NCBI RefSeq assembly: GCF_014656545.1
Contig: NZ_BNDS01000008.1
Span: 1 to 64,000, forward strand
Direction of reading: 5' to 3'
Source: Neobacillus kokaensis
GTDB lineage: Bacteria > Bacillota > Bacilli > Bacillales > Cytobacillaceae
Length of the DNA stretch: 64,000 nucleotides
Below are positions 31,345 through 40,504 of the stretch, one piece after another. The notes below the pieces were generated by a model, which did not search any database, had not been told where the DNA came from, and saw only the letters and a program-made list of their open reading frames with translations. A program made the translations under genes and the position numbers. Each line of letters starts with the position of its first letter. The stretch's first letter is position 1.

Positions 31345-32787
31345 CTATTTATTCATTTGGGGCATTTCATTTAGATCCTTTTTGTCCTTCCTAGTAAGGT
31401 TACTGACAATAACTACAGTAATGCCAGAACAAATTACACCTAAAATAGAATTGGGTATTGGTAATACTTGATATATATAGAAAAAGAGACTAACAGTTAA
31501 ACCGACAATCATACCCGCAATTCCGCCTGCAGGCGTAAGCTTCTTTTTCCATAATAGCGCTGCCCAGAACGGTGCCGTTATCGCTGCTCCATAAAGGTTA
31601 TAGCCTAGATTTTGAACTTCGATTATTTTGGGTATATAAATCCCTAAAATAACAGGAAAGATTCCAACAATAGGGGTTGTGATTCGTGCAAATTTGAGCG
31701 CTTGTTCCTGAGTGGCATTACGCTTAAATGTCTTAGCGTAGAGGTCATGGGTAATGTTCATTACGGCATGTAGTAGAGAAGTGTTCGTTGTGGACAAGAT
31801 ATTAGCTAATAGCGCTGCCAGTATTAACCCGACAATGATAACGGGAAAACCATCTATAATCGTCGATAATAAAAAGCTATCTGGGTTACCGGGGATAGTA
31901 GGATAAATTGCTTTCATCGCAAATGTAATATACACCATCATAAAACCCCAAACGATCCCGATCGATGACCCGATCAGATTGGCTTTGACTGCTGTCTTTC
32001 CATCCTTCGCTGATACAGTTCTTGACCATATCGTTTGGCTGGCAAGAGAAGATGTAAACCAAGCGGCTGCCGTGCTCATAATCGCCATATTTGTCGGTTT
32101 AAAGCTATAAAATTCAGGTGCCGCGGAATTAAATAATGTTCCCGGGGCTAATTGGCTGCCAAGGATAAACGGTAACAACACCCCCAAACCGATTAACATA
32201 ATGATCATTTGAAGAACATCTGCCCAGATGACAGCTGAATTCCCGCCAAAGGAAACATTGATAATGATAATGACCCCCGCTATTAATGTAGCCGTCAATA
32301 AATTGATTTCCCATTGATTTAAGATAGTGGCGATCAGTAATCCAGCAGCCACTAATTGTCCGCTCGTTACCGCTATTCGCTCCCAAGTAGCTACACCGCC
32401 AAAGATAAACCGGCCTTTTCTTCCCATGTGGTCTTCGATTAAATCCCCTGCGGTCACTCCCCAGCCTGGTTGATCGGCTTTTTTACGTATACGTTTCACG
32501 AGAACTAATGTATAAATCATTGTCCCGATAAAATACCAAAGTGCAATCCACACGGCCTGCAGGCCATTCATATACATCATGCCAATTAAACCGAGTGTAA
32601 GACCGGAGCCTATATGTGTGGCTGCTACCGAACATATCAGTGGGAACGTTTTCATATTTTTTGAAGAAACTGCAAACTCTTCAAGCCCCTTTTGCTTTAC
32701 TTTCTTTCCTAAAAAAATACTCATTAAGATGATTGAGCCATAGAACGCAGCTATGATAAAAATGTCAAGAAAATGAACACCACCCAA
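31345..32787 (-). CDS. Sodium:solute symporter (SSS family)
   Basis: 480 residues with about thirteen membrane helices. The SSS pattern includes FAVSSKNMKTFPLICSVAAT, HIGSGLTLGLIGMMY and WADVLQMIIMLIGLG. SSS carriers import sugars, amino acids, pantothenate, urea or organic acids with sodium. Start TTG 32787 follows AGGGGGG. It is the first gene of the operon ahead of the cyclase gene; two TTGTATACA sites lie in its leader. The substrate cannot be read from the sequence. Confidence 0.9.
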   Translation of the reverse strand: MGGVHFLDIFIIAAFYGSIILMSIFLGKKVKQKGLEEFAVSSKNMKTFPLICSVAATHIGSGLTLGLIGMMYMNGLQAVWIALWYFIGTMIYTLVLVKRIRKKADQPGWGVTAGDLIEDHMGRKGRFIFGGVATWERIAVTSGQLVAAGLLIATILNQWEINLLTATLIAGVIIIINVSFGGNSAVIWADVLQMIIMLIGLGVLLPFILGSQLAPGTLFNSAAPEFYSFKPTNMAIMSTAAAWFTSSLASQTIWSRTVSAKDGKTAVKANLIGSSIGIVWGFMMVYITFAMKAIYPTIPGNPDSFLLSTIIDGFPVIIVGLILAALLANILSTTNTSLLHAVMNITHDLYAKTFKRNATQEQALKFARITTPIVGIFPVILGIYIPKIIEVQNLGYNLYGAAITAPFWAALLWKKKLTPAGGIAGMIVGLTVSLFFYIYQVLPIPNSILGVICSGITVVIVSNLTRKDKKDLNEMPQMNK

Positions 32788-32993
32788 CTCGTTTCCCCCC
32801 TAAAAGTCCTTTTTTGTTAACCTATGGCTACCATGAACAACATGAGGCTTTAGACAGAAGAATTGGTATGAAAGCCCGAAATCATAAGGTAACAATAATT
32901 CCCATTCAAAGCTACCTGCGCGCCGAAATCGAATAAACAAGTTTTTAAATGGAAAATCAGCCCTTTCTTCTCACCTCCTAATACCAACACCTT

Positions 32994-33037
32994 TTGTATA
33001 CAAAAACTGTATACAATTATTGTGTGGTTTCATTATA
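32994..33037 (-). promoter_or_regulatory. Dual palindromic operators and -10 box of the symporter operon
   Basis: TTGTATACAA (32994-33003) and TGTATACA (33008-33015) are two palindromes 13 bp apart. A TATAAT box lies at 33037-33032 on the minus strand, so both sites fall just downstream of the predicted start point, where a repressor would block transcription. GntR/FadR-type regulators bind such short TGTATACA palindromes; the one encoded upstream at 33214 is the likely ligand-responsive repressor. Confidence 0.7.
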
Positions 33038-33133
33038 TGAAGAGGTTGACAATGTTACGACATTTCTATTTATTTAAAAACTTCATGAATGAATTTTTTG
33101 AGTGAAATAGAATTGTGGAAATGTAATTTCATA

Positions 33134-33184
33134 TAAAAAAAGACTGTTGGCAAATCCAATTTTTTTCGGATTTGTCGACAGTCT
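33134..33184 (-). terminator. Intrinsic terminator of the GntR gene
   Basis: AGACTGTCGACAAATCC pairs with GGATTTGCCAACAGTCT; on the minus strand TTTTTTT follows. It separates the regulator from the symporter operon. Confidence 0.9.
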
Positions 33185-33213
33185 AAGTCTTACTGTTTTA
33201 TTATACGAAATAA

Positions 33214-33936
33214 TCACACCGGATTCGTTAACCTTTCATAATACTTCTTAACAATTCCCTCTACTGACCCTTGCGGCTGCTTAATTAAATTGAAATCAAG
33301 CAGAGCTAGAACAGTTGAAATATGTTCTCTCATTAATCTTGAAGCTGTTTCCTGATCGCGGCTGTGAATGGCCCTTAAAATTGCAAGATGTTCTTTAGGT
33401 GAACATGAACTATCCATTCTCATATGGCTGTAAAAAGTCTGATAAATCGTTGTTAACGAAATTAACTCCTTTAGCTGATTGATAAGCATCAAATTCCCGG
33501 AGAATTTGGCGATTTCTATATGAATATTTTCTATTAATTCAAAGATAGAAGCAATGTCTCGTTCTTGAAAGGCTTTGAACTCCTGTTCAATCAGCCATTC
33601 AATTTTTTGAATAAAGGCCTCGGATGATGTAATCACTTCACATGCTTTTCTCACCGAATAGTCTTCTAAAAGCATACGCATTTCAAAGGTATCTTCTACC
33701 TCTTTCGGGCTTGGCCGGGCAACAAAAGCTCCCTTTCTTGGGATGACTTGAACTAGCTTTTCATATGAAAGCCTGCGTAAAGCGGAACGAATTGGAGTCC
33801 TGCTGACATTTAATGTACTGGCAAGGGCTTCTTCGGGCAATTTAATTCCTGGAGCTAACTCACGGTTAATAATAGCCTGTTTAATAATTCTATAGATGCA
33901 AGTCTCTAAGTCATCTTTAGTAAGCTCATTCACCAT
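33214..33936 (-). CDS. GntR family regulator, FadR/FCD subfamily
   Basis: 240 residues. The winged helix spans about 8-75 (CIYRIIKQAIINRELAPG, LPEEALASTLNVSRTPIRSA). The C-terminal FCD domain of all helices follows, with metal/ligand-type residues in FELIENIHIEIAKFSGN and HMRMD...KEHLAILRAIHSRD. FCD regulators usually sense the organic acid substrate of the adjacent pathway. Ribosome site AAAGGATG lies upstream. It has its own transcript and terminator just ahead of the cyclase/symporter operon, with matching palindromes in that promoter. Confidence 0.92.
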   Translation of the reverse strand: MVNELTKDDLETCIYRIIKQAIINRELAPGIKLPEEALASTLNVSRTPIRSALRRLSYEKLVQVIPRKGAFVARPSPKEVEDTFEMRMLLEDYSVRKACEVITSSEAFIQKIEWLIEQEFKAFQERDIASIFELIENIHIEIAKFSGNLMLINQLKELISLTTIYQTFYSHMRMDSSCSPKEHLAILRAIHSRDQETASRLMREHISTVLALLDFNLIKQPQGSVEGIVKKYYERLTNPV

Positions 33937-34484
33937 ATACGATCATCCTTTTATCATACTTGAGAAGAAGCAGAACCTAGTTTTTTAAACATTGTATTCA
34001 ACAACTTCCCCAAAAATTCCAGAAGCATAGGGATAGGACTCTTCATTCAAATAATGCAGTAGAAGAGCACACCATCTTGTTATGGTAGAGAGAGTTAATC
34101 CAAGAGCATATATAGCATATTTTCTCCTTCACAGCATGAGAACGTAATCCTAGATTGGCTGGAAGGCTGCCAATTGCTTTCTCAGATAGCCTTCTATCAA
34201 TCCGGAACTTGAGGCATTAAGCATGACTCCTTCCGGAATGAAAAGCGAAGTTTCCTCTTTTTCCTTCACCCTAATCGGGTCATAGCAAATTGCTTTTAAA
34301 AAGAATTAAAATCTGTGATATTACCCCAGCTAAACTGGATCGCTTACTAAATAAAGTAGAGGATTCCAACCAAAGAAAAAAATTACAATTTGATTTTATC
34401 ATTCTTTATCCACCTAAAAGACTATCAATCTTCAACAAAATTCGAGCCGTGCCTGTACCACCCATTTACGAGAGTATATTTTTT
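33937..34484. other. Accessory gap with a gene remnant and REP-like element R10
   Basis: No intact gene. On the minus strand, 34314-34150 is open without a start and reads AICYDPIRVKEKEETSLFIP then EGVMLNASSSGLIEGYLRKQ, the tail of an unrecognised protein. R10 (about 34396-34465) reads ATTTTATCATTCTTTAT, ATCAATCTTCAACAAAATTC and GAGCCGTGCCTGTACCACC. Confidence 0.5.
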
Positions 34485-34925
34485 ACCAAAACTATGCTAG
34501 GACCTGCCCACCAAGTTGTAAAGTCTTTTTACAGCTATCCTCCTCCTCTTCCCCAGCCGTAAGATCGAATTCAAACCCATCTGGAATAGATCTTCCGGCA
34601 AGAATCGATTCAGATGAATGCCTTTGCTTTAGTACAGGCTTCTCCTGCCCTTGGTGCGAATCGATTTCTTCTACGGTCAGTAACGATTCATTTTGCCAGT
34701 TTTTCAGAATCCTACCACATAACTCAGACTCCGCTTGTTATTGGCACAGGCAATAGACATCGCCTTTAAAATCACCTCTTTAGGGTGTAGAAAGCTAGAA
34801 TCATCTAACCAGGATAACAGCTGCTGTTTCCCATTCACGTTCGTAACACCAAATCCATTAGAGTCCCAAAAAGCAATTACCTCGTTAACATCATCTGTTT
34901 TTTTGGATGATGATGAAAGTTTCTA
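34485..34925 (-). pseudogene. DnaD-domain protein remnant, frameshifted
   Basis: DVNEVIAFWDSNGFGVTNVN, WLDDSS...PKEVILKAMSIA and NNKRSLSYVVGF match the DnaD/phage-replisome domain (pattern FxxxNGFG...I..W..D......V..A...A...N..S..Y...IL..W). The match continues after a single-base shift near 34705 as ILKNWQNESLLTVEEID and, further on, SIPDGFEFDLTAGEEE. There is no start of its own: the 5' side joins a transposase remnant. DnaD proteins act in primosome assembly or phage replication. Confidence 0.7.
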
Positions 34926-35105
34926 ATTGTAGATGGATATGATTTTCCATGAGGCAATATGAGTGGAGTAGAAAAGGAAAACCGCTGTGAGCTTCCTGAA
35001 GTAATTCTAAATAAGCAACACAAGCAAAATCGTTTTAAAAAAATCTAAATCTTTTATTTCCAAGACTAATAATATGATACTTATCACTCGGAAACCAGAA
35101 AATAG
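34925..35105 (-). pseudogene. Decayed RAYT (Y1/HUH transposase) N-terminal fragment
   Basis: On the minus strand the sequence reads WFPSDKYHIISLGNKRFRFF, one stop, then ACVAYLELLQEAHSGFPFLL and HSYCLMENHIHLQLET. This is the N-terminal half of a REP-associated transposase: the HUH motif survives as ENHIHLQ, corresponding to NNHYHLQ in the intact gene at 16736. The catalytic tyrosine half is gone, replaced by the DnaD remnant. REP-like element R10 lies nearby. Confidence 0.75.
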
Positions 35106-35538
35106 GCTGTATGGACAACTTCAAATTCACTCCTTTCCCCCATAACATTTTTCCTATTACAATAATTCGAAACCTGCGCTCAAACTCCTTCTAACTTCGA
35201 TATAAGTTTATTATTGTACTTTATAAATTTCATAATTGGGAAGCACCATACCTCCGTTGTAATCGTAACTGTACTACGTTAAAACTTTATCTTAGTTGAG
35301 GTCTGACACAAATCGCCCCCTATTAATATGCATTGTTTGAATCCGGGCTTACAAAATACCTATTAAAATGGCTCAAATTTTATTTATCAAAACAGTTTTA
35401 ACAATTCATGCAGATATACCATAGCAGACGCGATTTGTGAGGTGTGAAAATAGATATAGGTAATCTAAAAAACTAATGACAAACATAGTGATAAGGTGTA
35501 ATAATGTGAAGGTGAGATTTATTAAGGAGGATATTGGT

Positions 35539-36753
35539 TTGGTTAAGCAAAAAAATCGCATTGAATCTTTGGATTCACTTCGAGGAATAGCAGCAATGAT
35601 TGTAGTAATTTTCCATTCTGTACTTGCGTTTCCTGCATTTTATAATGCAAATTATCATTTTCAATTTGAGAACAATTTTCTAAAACTTCTTATTACTTCT
35701 CCACTCCATACTTTTGTTGCGGGAGGGGAAGCAGTTTTATTGTTTTTTATTTTAAGCGGTTTTGTTTTATCTCTACCTTATTTTAATAATAGAGCCAATT
35801 TATATGTTATCTATATAATTAAACGGTTTTGCAGGATATACATACCATACATTCTAATAATGATTTTCTCAGTGTTGTTAATGGTTTTTTTTGCAAACTA
35901 TAAAGGGATTGATTCACTGAGTCCTGCATTCAATAATCGCTGGGAACACCCATTAACATTTAAGTCTATTATTTCTTATGTGTTAATGATTGGATATGAT
36001 CAACCGAATGTGAACGGTGTTATTTGGAGTTTAGACCACGAAATGAGAATATCTATCATATTTCCTCTTATTATGTTATTTTTAACAAAGGGCAATTGGA
36101 AAAAAACAGGTATTTGTTTTATCAGTATTTGCTTGCTTTTGAGATTTTTCTTAATAGGAGTGTCTCTATACATCAAAAATGATTTTTTATCCACCTTTAT
36201 CCTTTCATTATCTAATACTTGTTACTATTCAATTCTATTCTTAATAGGTGCTGTTATGGCAAATAAAATAGATGTTATCTATCAGTTTGTTTACTTATTA
36301 AAGCCTATAGTAAAAGTCTTAGTGTTTGGTATTGCCTTATGCTTAATAAATTTCAAATGGATATTTTATAGTTTATCAGAATTTAAAACAAACTTCATTT
36401 TGGTCCACAGTATAGATTTATTAAGTGATTTTATAGCTATATTAGGGATTATTATGGTTATGAGTCTTGTTTTAAGTTCAGATCAAATTGATAAATTCCT
36501 TAATAAAAAACCCCTCTTATGGTTAGGGAAAATTTCTTACAGCCTTTATTTGGTTCACACACCTATAATTATGGTAACAGTATACTATTTAGGTAAAATA
36601 CTTCCTATAGAGATTACAATTATAATTGCTCCAATAATTGCTTTAATAGTGGCCTATTATTCATATAAATATATTGAACTATCTACAATCAAATTAGGGA
36701 AAAAAATTGTGTCGAGAGTTAGTTTTCCTTTAACGTATAAAAAAACATCATAA
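35539..36753 (+). CDS. Acyltransferase_3 family membrane protein (OafA/YrhL-like)
   Basis: 404 residues, about ten membrane helices. The family start RIESLDSLRGIAAMIVVIFH with the conserved Arg-Gly and His, the FILSGFVL motif, and SYSLYLVHTPI in the last third are diagnostic. Such enzymes transfer acetyl or other acyl groups to cell-surface sugars. Start TTG 35539 is chosen for AAGGAGG 8 nt upstream; the longer frame from 35476 has none. It is transcribed toward the polysaccharide operon's end and could modify its product. Confidence 0.85.
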   Translation: MVKQKNRIESLDSLRGIAAMIVVIFHSVLAFPAFYNANYHFQFENNFLKLLITSPLHTFVAGGEAVLLFFILSGFVLSLPYFNNRANLYVIYIIKRFCRIYIPYILIMIFSVLLMVFFANYKGIDSLSPAFNNRWEHPLTFKSIISYVLMIGYDQPNVNGVIWSLDHEMRISIIFPLIMLFLTKGNWKKTGICFISICLLLRFFLIGVSLYIKNDFLSTFILSLSNTCYYSILFLIGAVMANKIDVIYQFVYLLKPIVKVLVFGIALCLINFKWIFYSLSEFKTNFILVHSIDLLSDFIAILGIIMVMSLVLSSDQIDKFLNKKPLLWLGKISYSLYLVHTPIIMVTVYYLGKILPIEITIIIAPIIALIVAYYSYKYIELSTIKLGKKIVSRVSFPLTYKKTS

Positions 36754-37158
36754 TGTCGAATTTGATAGTTTCCCAATACAAGCTACCCTCTGGTTGATAT
36801 AAATTAACTAATAATCTAATAAAATTAACATAAGTTGTTAATTTTATGACGCTTCCAGTATAATTTTCCTTATATTTATACATTAAGGGAGGCGTCTATT
36901 TCCTTTTAACCAGAACTTTACTTAGGGGATATTACGTTCGATAAATTCAGAACAGGCAATAACATCAACATCTGCCATTTCTGATTAGAAAAACAAAATT
37001 ATAAAGTGAGGCTGCAGAATAAGTGTCTGCCATCATTACATTCATCATTTTGATAACAGTACGCTAACTCACAAGAGAATCTTAGTTATAAACGATATCT
37101 TCTAGAGTTATAGGACGCTGAATTAGAATCAAGGGAAGAAATCAAAAACATACAAAGG
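36754..37158. other. Gap between acyltransferase and IS21 remnant
   Basis: No gene. An imperfect hairpin GACGCTTCC / GGGAGGCGTC (about 36848-36896) could end the acyltransferase transcript. Confidence 0.4.
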
Positions 37159-37500
37159 ATGCTTAAAGGAGATATTGTTGAGAAAAAGAAAAATATCATA
37201 TTTTTAGGGAACAGCAGGTCAGGGATAACTCATCTGACAACTGGTCTAAACAATGAAATGCTCAAAAATGGTTATAAAGTTATATTTATTACCGTTGCCA
37301 AGTTGGTTGATGAACTTTTGATGGGAAACGAGGGGCATAAGGCATAAGCTTGGATATATTCAAGAAAAGATGGCTTAAATACATTCTGATCATTATCGAT
37401 GAGTTAGGGTATGTCCTCTTCACAAAAATTTGTTCTAATTCTTTTCTAGTCCTTATGGACGAGCAAGCGTAATAATAACTATTAATTCGAAGATAAAGAA
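37159..37500 (+). pseudogene. IstB-like ATPase remnant of an IS21-family element
   Basis: KKNIIFLGNSRSGITHLTTG followed by MLKNGYKVIFITVAKLVDEL matches the Walker A region of IstB, but the conserved GxGKTH is now SGITH. After a break near 37347 homology continues as LKYILIIIDELGYVLF, the IstB Walker B region, then stops. The 5' part, the istA transposase and the terminal repeats are missing. It lies between the acyltransferase and the end of the polysaccharide operon. Confidence 0.75.
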
Positions 37501-37767
37501 TAGACCTTTATTTAGGGGATGAGAAATGACAGCATCTTCCCTTGGTAGATTTACTCACAAGTCACACATCCTCCTTCTAACGGAGAATCCTCGATTCAGA
37601 CAAAGTATGAAACGAAGGGAAGAAATTGGAGGATAGCTTGGGGACTGCGAGTTGTTTTTTTGGGGGTGCCCTTTCCCAGGCCCCCCAAACGCCATTACCC
37701 CCATATATGATCAATCACAATGGCTCAAATTAATATTGACAAATACAACATAATTAAAAATAAAAAT
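37501..37767. other. Gap with a G/C-rich hairpin
   Basis: TTGGGGG (37668-37674) pairs with CCCCCAA (37682-37688 region) but is preceded, not followed, by T7 on the plus strand, so it does not look like a terminator of either flanking unit. No gene seen. Confidence 0.35.
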
Positions 37768-39297
37768 TTAGTTAGAATCACTGCTAACGTAAATTCTTCT
37801 AATTTTATTTACTAGCATTTTAAATCCAATGGTTTTACGATAAATTAATACCACTGCTATTAAAGTTACAATTCCTACTAAAGTAGCTTTAATAATCAGT
37901 TTATACCAACAATCAATCAAATAGTATTTTGATACTTGCATAATAATTGTTATCAAAATAATAGTAAACAGCATATTAAAAAATAAAGGAATATAATACT
38001 TTCTAACTTTCTCCTCAAAATAATTCTTAAATAGCAGTTTTGTCTCGTACCAAAAGTACGTTGTTAATCTAGAAATTGCTGATGCGTATAATATCCCAGC
38101 CATCCCTAAATATTGGCCCATTATAACTGATAGAAAAATATTTTCAATTGCAGCAATTAGCATTATATATTTTGTTTGTACAAATAATCCAGTAGCCTCA
38201 CGATAAGACCAAATAGGATGAAGAACACTTCCTAAATAAAAATTTAAAACGATTGAAACCAGAATAAATGTATCCAATATATACTTTGTTCCCAACCATA
38301 CATATATTAAATCATTAAATAAAACAAATAAACACACAGTAACAAAAGAGCTTATAACAAGACTAATTGTCTGCATAGATTGGAAAATTTCATACCGTTT
38401 TTTGGGCTTCTCTGTAATCACTACATTCCCAATACTAGATGTTGCTGAGGAATAAAGGATATGAATAAAGTTGCTTATAGCAACAATAATTAAATTATAA
38501 TTTGAATAAAGGCCCACCCAAACTGTCCCAATCATTGTTGAAATCAATATATTATCTGTACTATTAAGTAATACTCCAGATATTTTATATATAAAAACAG
38601 ATTTAATATTCTCAAAAATATTCTTTCTTTCTGTCTTACTAAGTTCAAAGGCTGATTCTTTAATATAAGGATATAATTTATCTGCTTTATTCGATGCTAT
38701 GAGATTATTGATAAAAGTAGCCAATAATTGTATTACTAAGTATACAAAATAATTCTTAGTAATTAATAAGAATAACACTTGAAAAAGGATTCTACCACAA
38801 TTAACCCACATCTGGTATTTAGAAATAAGATAATTCTTCTGGTCAGCATTAATAATTGATGTCTTATAAACAAATAAATAAGATACTACTGTATTTCCTA
38901 AAAATATTAAATAATAAATCTTTAAGTATGGTATTGGCACATCTAATTTAACTATATAATCCAAGAATGGAAATATAGCCAAACCTATTGAAGCAACAGC
39001 CAAGGCAATATAACTATACATTTTTTTATAGAATCTAATTAGTGAACCGACTTTGTTATGGTCATTATCTGAAAGGGGTTTATAAAAGCTATAAACCATG
39101 GCTGTACCGAAACCTAGATCTGCCAGGGAAAGCATCATTAATAGATCTGTAAATAGCCCGCTGATACCTAGATATTCTACACCAAGGACTTTAATGAAAA
39201 TAGTCCTATTAAAAAAATTTAGTAATAGTGTTGTTATTTGATTGAATACCCCAAATGTTAGGTTGCGTAAAGTATTTCTTATTCTACTATCTTTCAT
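37768..39297 (-). CDS. Wzx-like lipid-linked oligosaccharide flippase
   Basis: 509 residues with about fourteen membrane helices, of the polysaccharide-transport (PST/MATE-like) group. N-terminal RNLTFGVFNQITTLLLNFFN and FLGVEYLGISGLFTD-like segments are typical of Wzx. It would flip the undecaprenyl-linked repeat unit across the membrane for Wzy polymerisation. It is the last gene of the operon, and its codon choice is strongly A/T biased like the neighbouring transferases. Ribosome site AGGGGAT precedes the ATG. Confidence 0.85.
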   Translation of the reverse strand: MKDSRIRNTLRNLTFGVFNQITTLLLNFFNRTIFIKVLGVEYLGISGLFTDLLMMLSLADLGFGTAMVYSFYKPLSDNDHNKVGSLIRFYKKMYSYIALAVASIGLAIFPFLDYIVKLDVPIPYLKIYYLIFLGNTVVSYLFVYKTSIINADQKNYLISKYQMWVNCGRILFQVLFLLITKNYFVYLVIQLLATFINNLIASNKADKLYPYIKESAFELSKTERKNIFENIKSVFIYKISGVLLNSTDNILISTMIGTVWVGLYSNYNLIIVAISNFIHILYSSATSSIGNVVITEKPKKRYEIFQSMQTISLVISSFVTVCLFVLFNDLIYVWLGTKYILDTFILVSIVLNFYLGSVLHPIWSYREATGLFVQTKYIMLIAAIENIFLSVIMGQYLGMAGILYASAISRLTTYFWYETKLLFKNYFEEKVRKYYIPLFFNMLFTIILITIIMQVSKYYLIDCWYKLIIKATLVGIVTLIAVVLIYRKTIGFKMLVNKIRRIYVSSDSN

Positions 39298-39401
39298 ACT
39301 ATCCCCTATTTACATACCGATTAATATCTGTTTTAATTCTTACGCCATTATAAATAATTTTATAATTGATTCTAAGTGCTCTTTTATTCATTATTTTCAC
39401 A

Positions 39402-40502
39402 TTAAGAATTAATATATTCAACAATTTCATTATAATACTTATTTGCAAAACTATTATCATACTTATCTGTATTAAAATTTAATAATTCTTTAACCTGTCC
39501 ATTAATTTCATCAGGGCCTTTTGCAAATTTAATATAATTTAAGTGCTTTATCCATTCATATGTGCCCTTTACCTTATAATTATAATTACTTAAAACTACG
39601 CATGGAGTTTCAGTAATAGCAGCAAATATCATTCCATGTATTCTATCAGTAATAATTACCTTAGCAGTTTTAAAAGTATTAAATAACTTATTCAATTCTA
39701 TCTCTCTATGGTCACAATCAACATCATATTTATTAACCGTATCAGTTACAATAATATTTCCATACGTATTTTTTAAATTATTTATTATTTCCCTTCTTTC
39801 ACTTATAGAAAATGTACTTTCAACATCATCCCTTAAACAGGTTACTATATTTATTCTTTCCTCATTTACTTTTGTTTCGTTTAAATAAAATACAATATCA
39901 GGGGCAAGTAATATTTTATTTTTAACAAATCTTTCTTTCATAAGATTATAACTTTTCATTTCCCTTGCAACTAATAATAAGTTAGGGTGTTTAGAGTAAG
40001 AGTCTACAGTTTTATTTAGTTCCTTATTTCCTACCTCTGTATTACTAAAGAAAATTGTTTGAGGGAAAAAAATACATTTATTTTCACTGAAAATGCCTAA
40101 TAAATATCTTATTGCTTTTTCTGCATGAAGATATTCATCACCTATATACCCCCCCCCATTAAACGCAATAATATCATTCTTCTTTATTAATTTTTTTATC
40201 ACTTTAGCAGCTATATAAGTATCATCTAAATATATGTCTACTACATTAAAGTTTGGGCAGTAATCACTTATCAACTTTTTCTCAGCTACAACAATTGCAT
40301 GGTCTCCCATATTACGATATTTTGGACATGCAAATAGATATATGATAGGGTTTTGATTATTCCCTACCCTTTTTAAAATAGATTCTGATACACTTTTAAA
40401 ATTTTTGAAATAATATTCTTTACGTTTTAATAAAATAATACTCTCTTGCGAATTAGGTAACATTTTTAGAACCTTTTTAACATTATCTTTAATAGTTGAC
40501 AT
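39402..40502 (-). CDS. Polysaccharide pyruvyl transferase family protein
   Basis: 366 residues. IIYLFACPKYRNMGDHAIVV at the N-terminus and NDIIAFNGGGYIGDEY match the pyruvyl-transferase fold (pattern GNxGD and GGG). The C-terminal half carries VIITDRIHGMIFAAI, the conserved D-R-x-HG motif. Members add pyruvate ketals to sugars, giving negative charge. It lies between GT2 and Wzx genes, so the repeat unit is probably pyruvylated. Confidence 0.87.
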   Translation of the reverse strand: MSTIKDNVKKVLKMLPNSQESIILLKRKEYYFKNFKSVSESILKRVGNNQNPIIYLFACPKYRNMGDHAIVVAEKKLISDYCPNFNVVDIYLDDTYIAAKVIKKLIKKNDIIAFNGGGYIGDEYLHAEKAIRYLLGIFSENKCIFFPQTIFFSNTEVGNKELNKTVDSYSKHPNLLLVAREMKSYNLMKERFVKNKILLAPDIVFYLNETKVNEERINIVTCLRDDVESTFSISERREIINNLKNTYGNIIVTDTVNKYDVDCDHREIELNKLFNTFKTAKVIITDRIHGMIFAAITETPCVVLSNYNYKVKGTYEWIKHLNYIKFAKGPDEINGQVKELLNFNTDKYDNSFANKYYNEIVEYINS

Positions 40503-40504
40503 AC

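Noticed and set aside
34290..34562. 90-residue plus-strand frame
   Set aside because: It crosses a REP-like copy and the antisense of a DnaD remnant; its product has no protein-like features.
12000..37500. Prophage or integrated conjugative element
   Set aside because: There are no integrase, capsid, terminase, conjugation genes or attachment-site duplications; only isolated DnaD-, HTH- and IstB-like remnants are present.
37640..37700. Rho-independent terminator at the G/C-rich hairpin
   Set aside because: The T-run precedes the stem on the plus strand and an A-run follows it on the minus strand, so neither direction gives a terminator.
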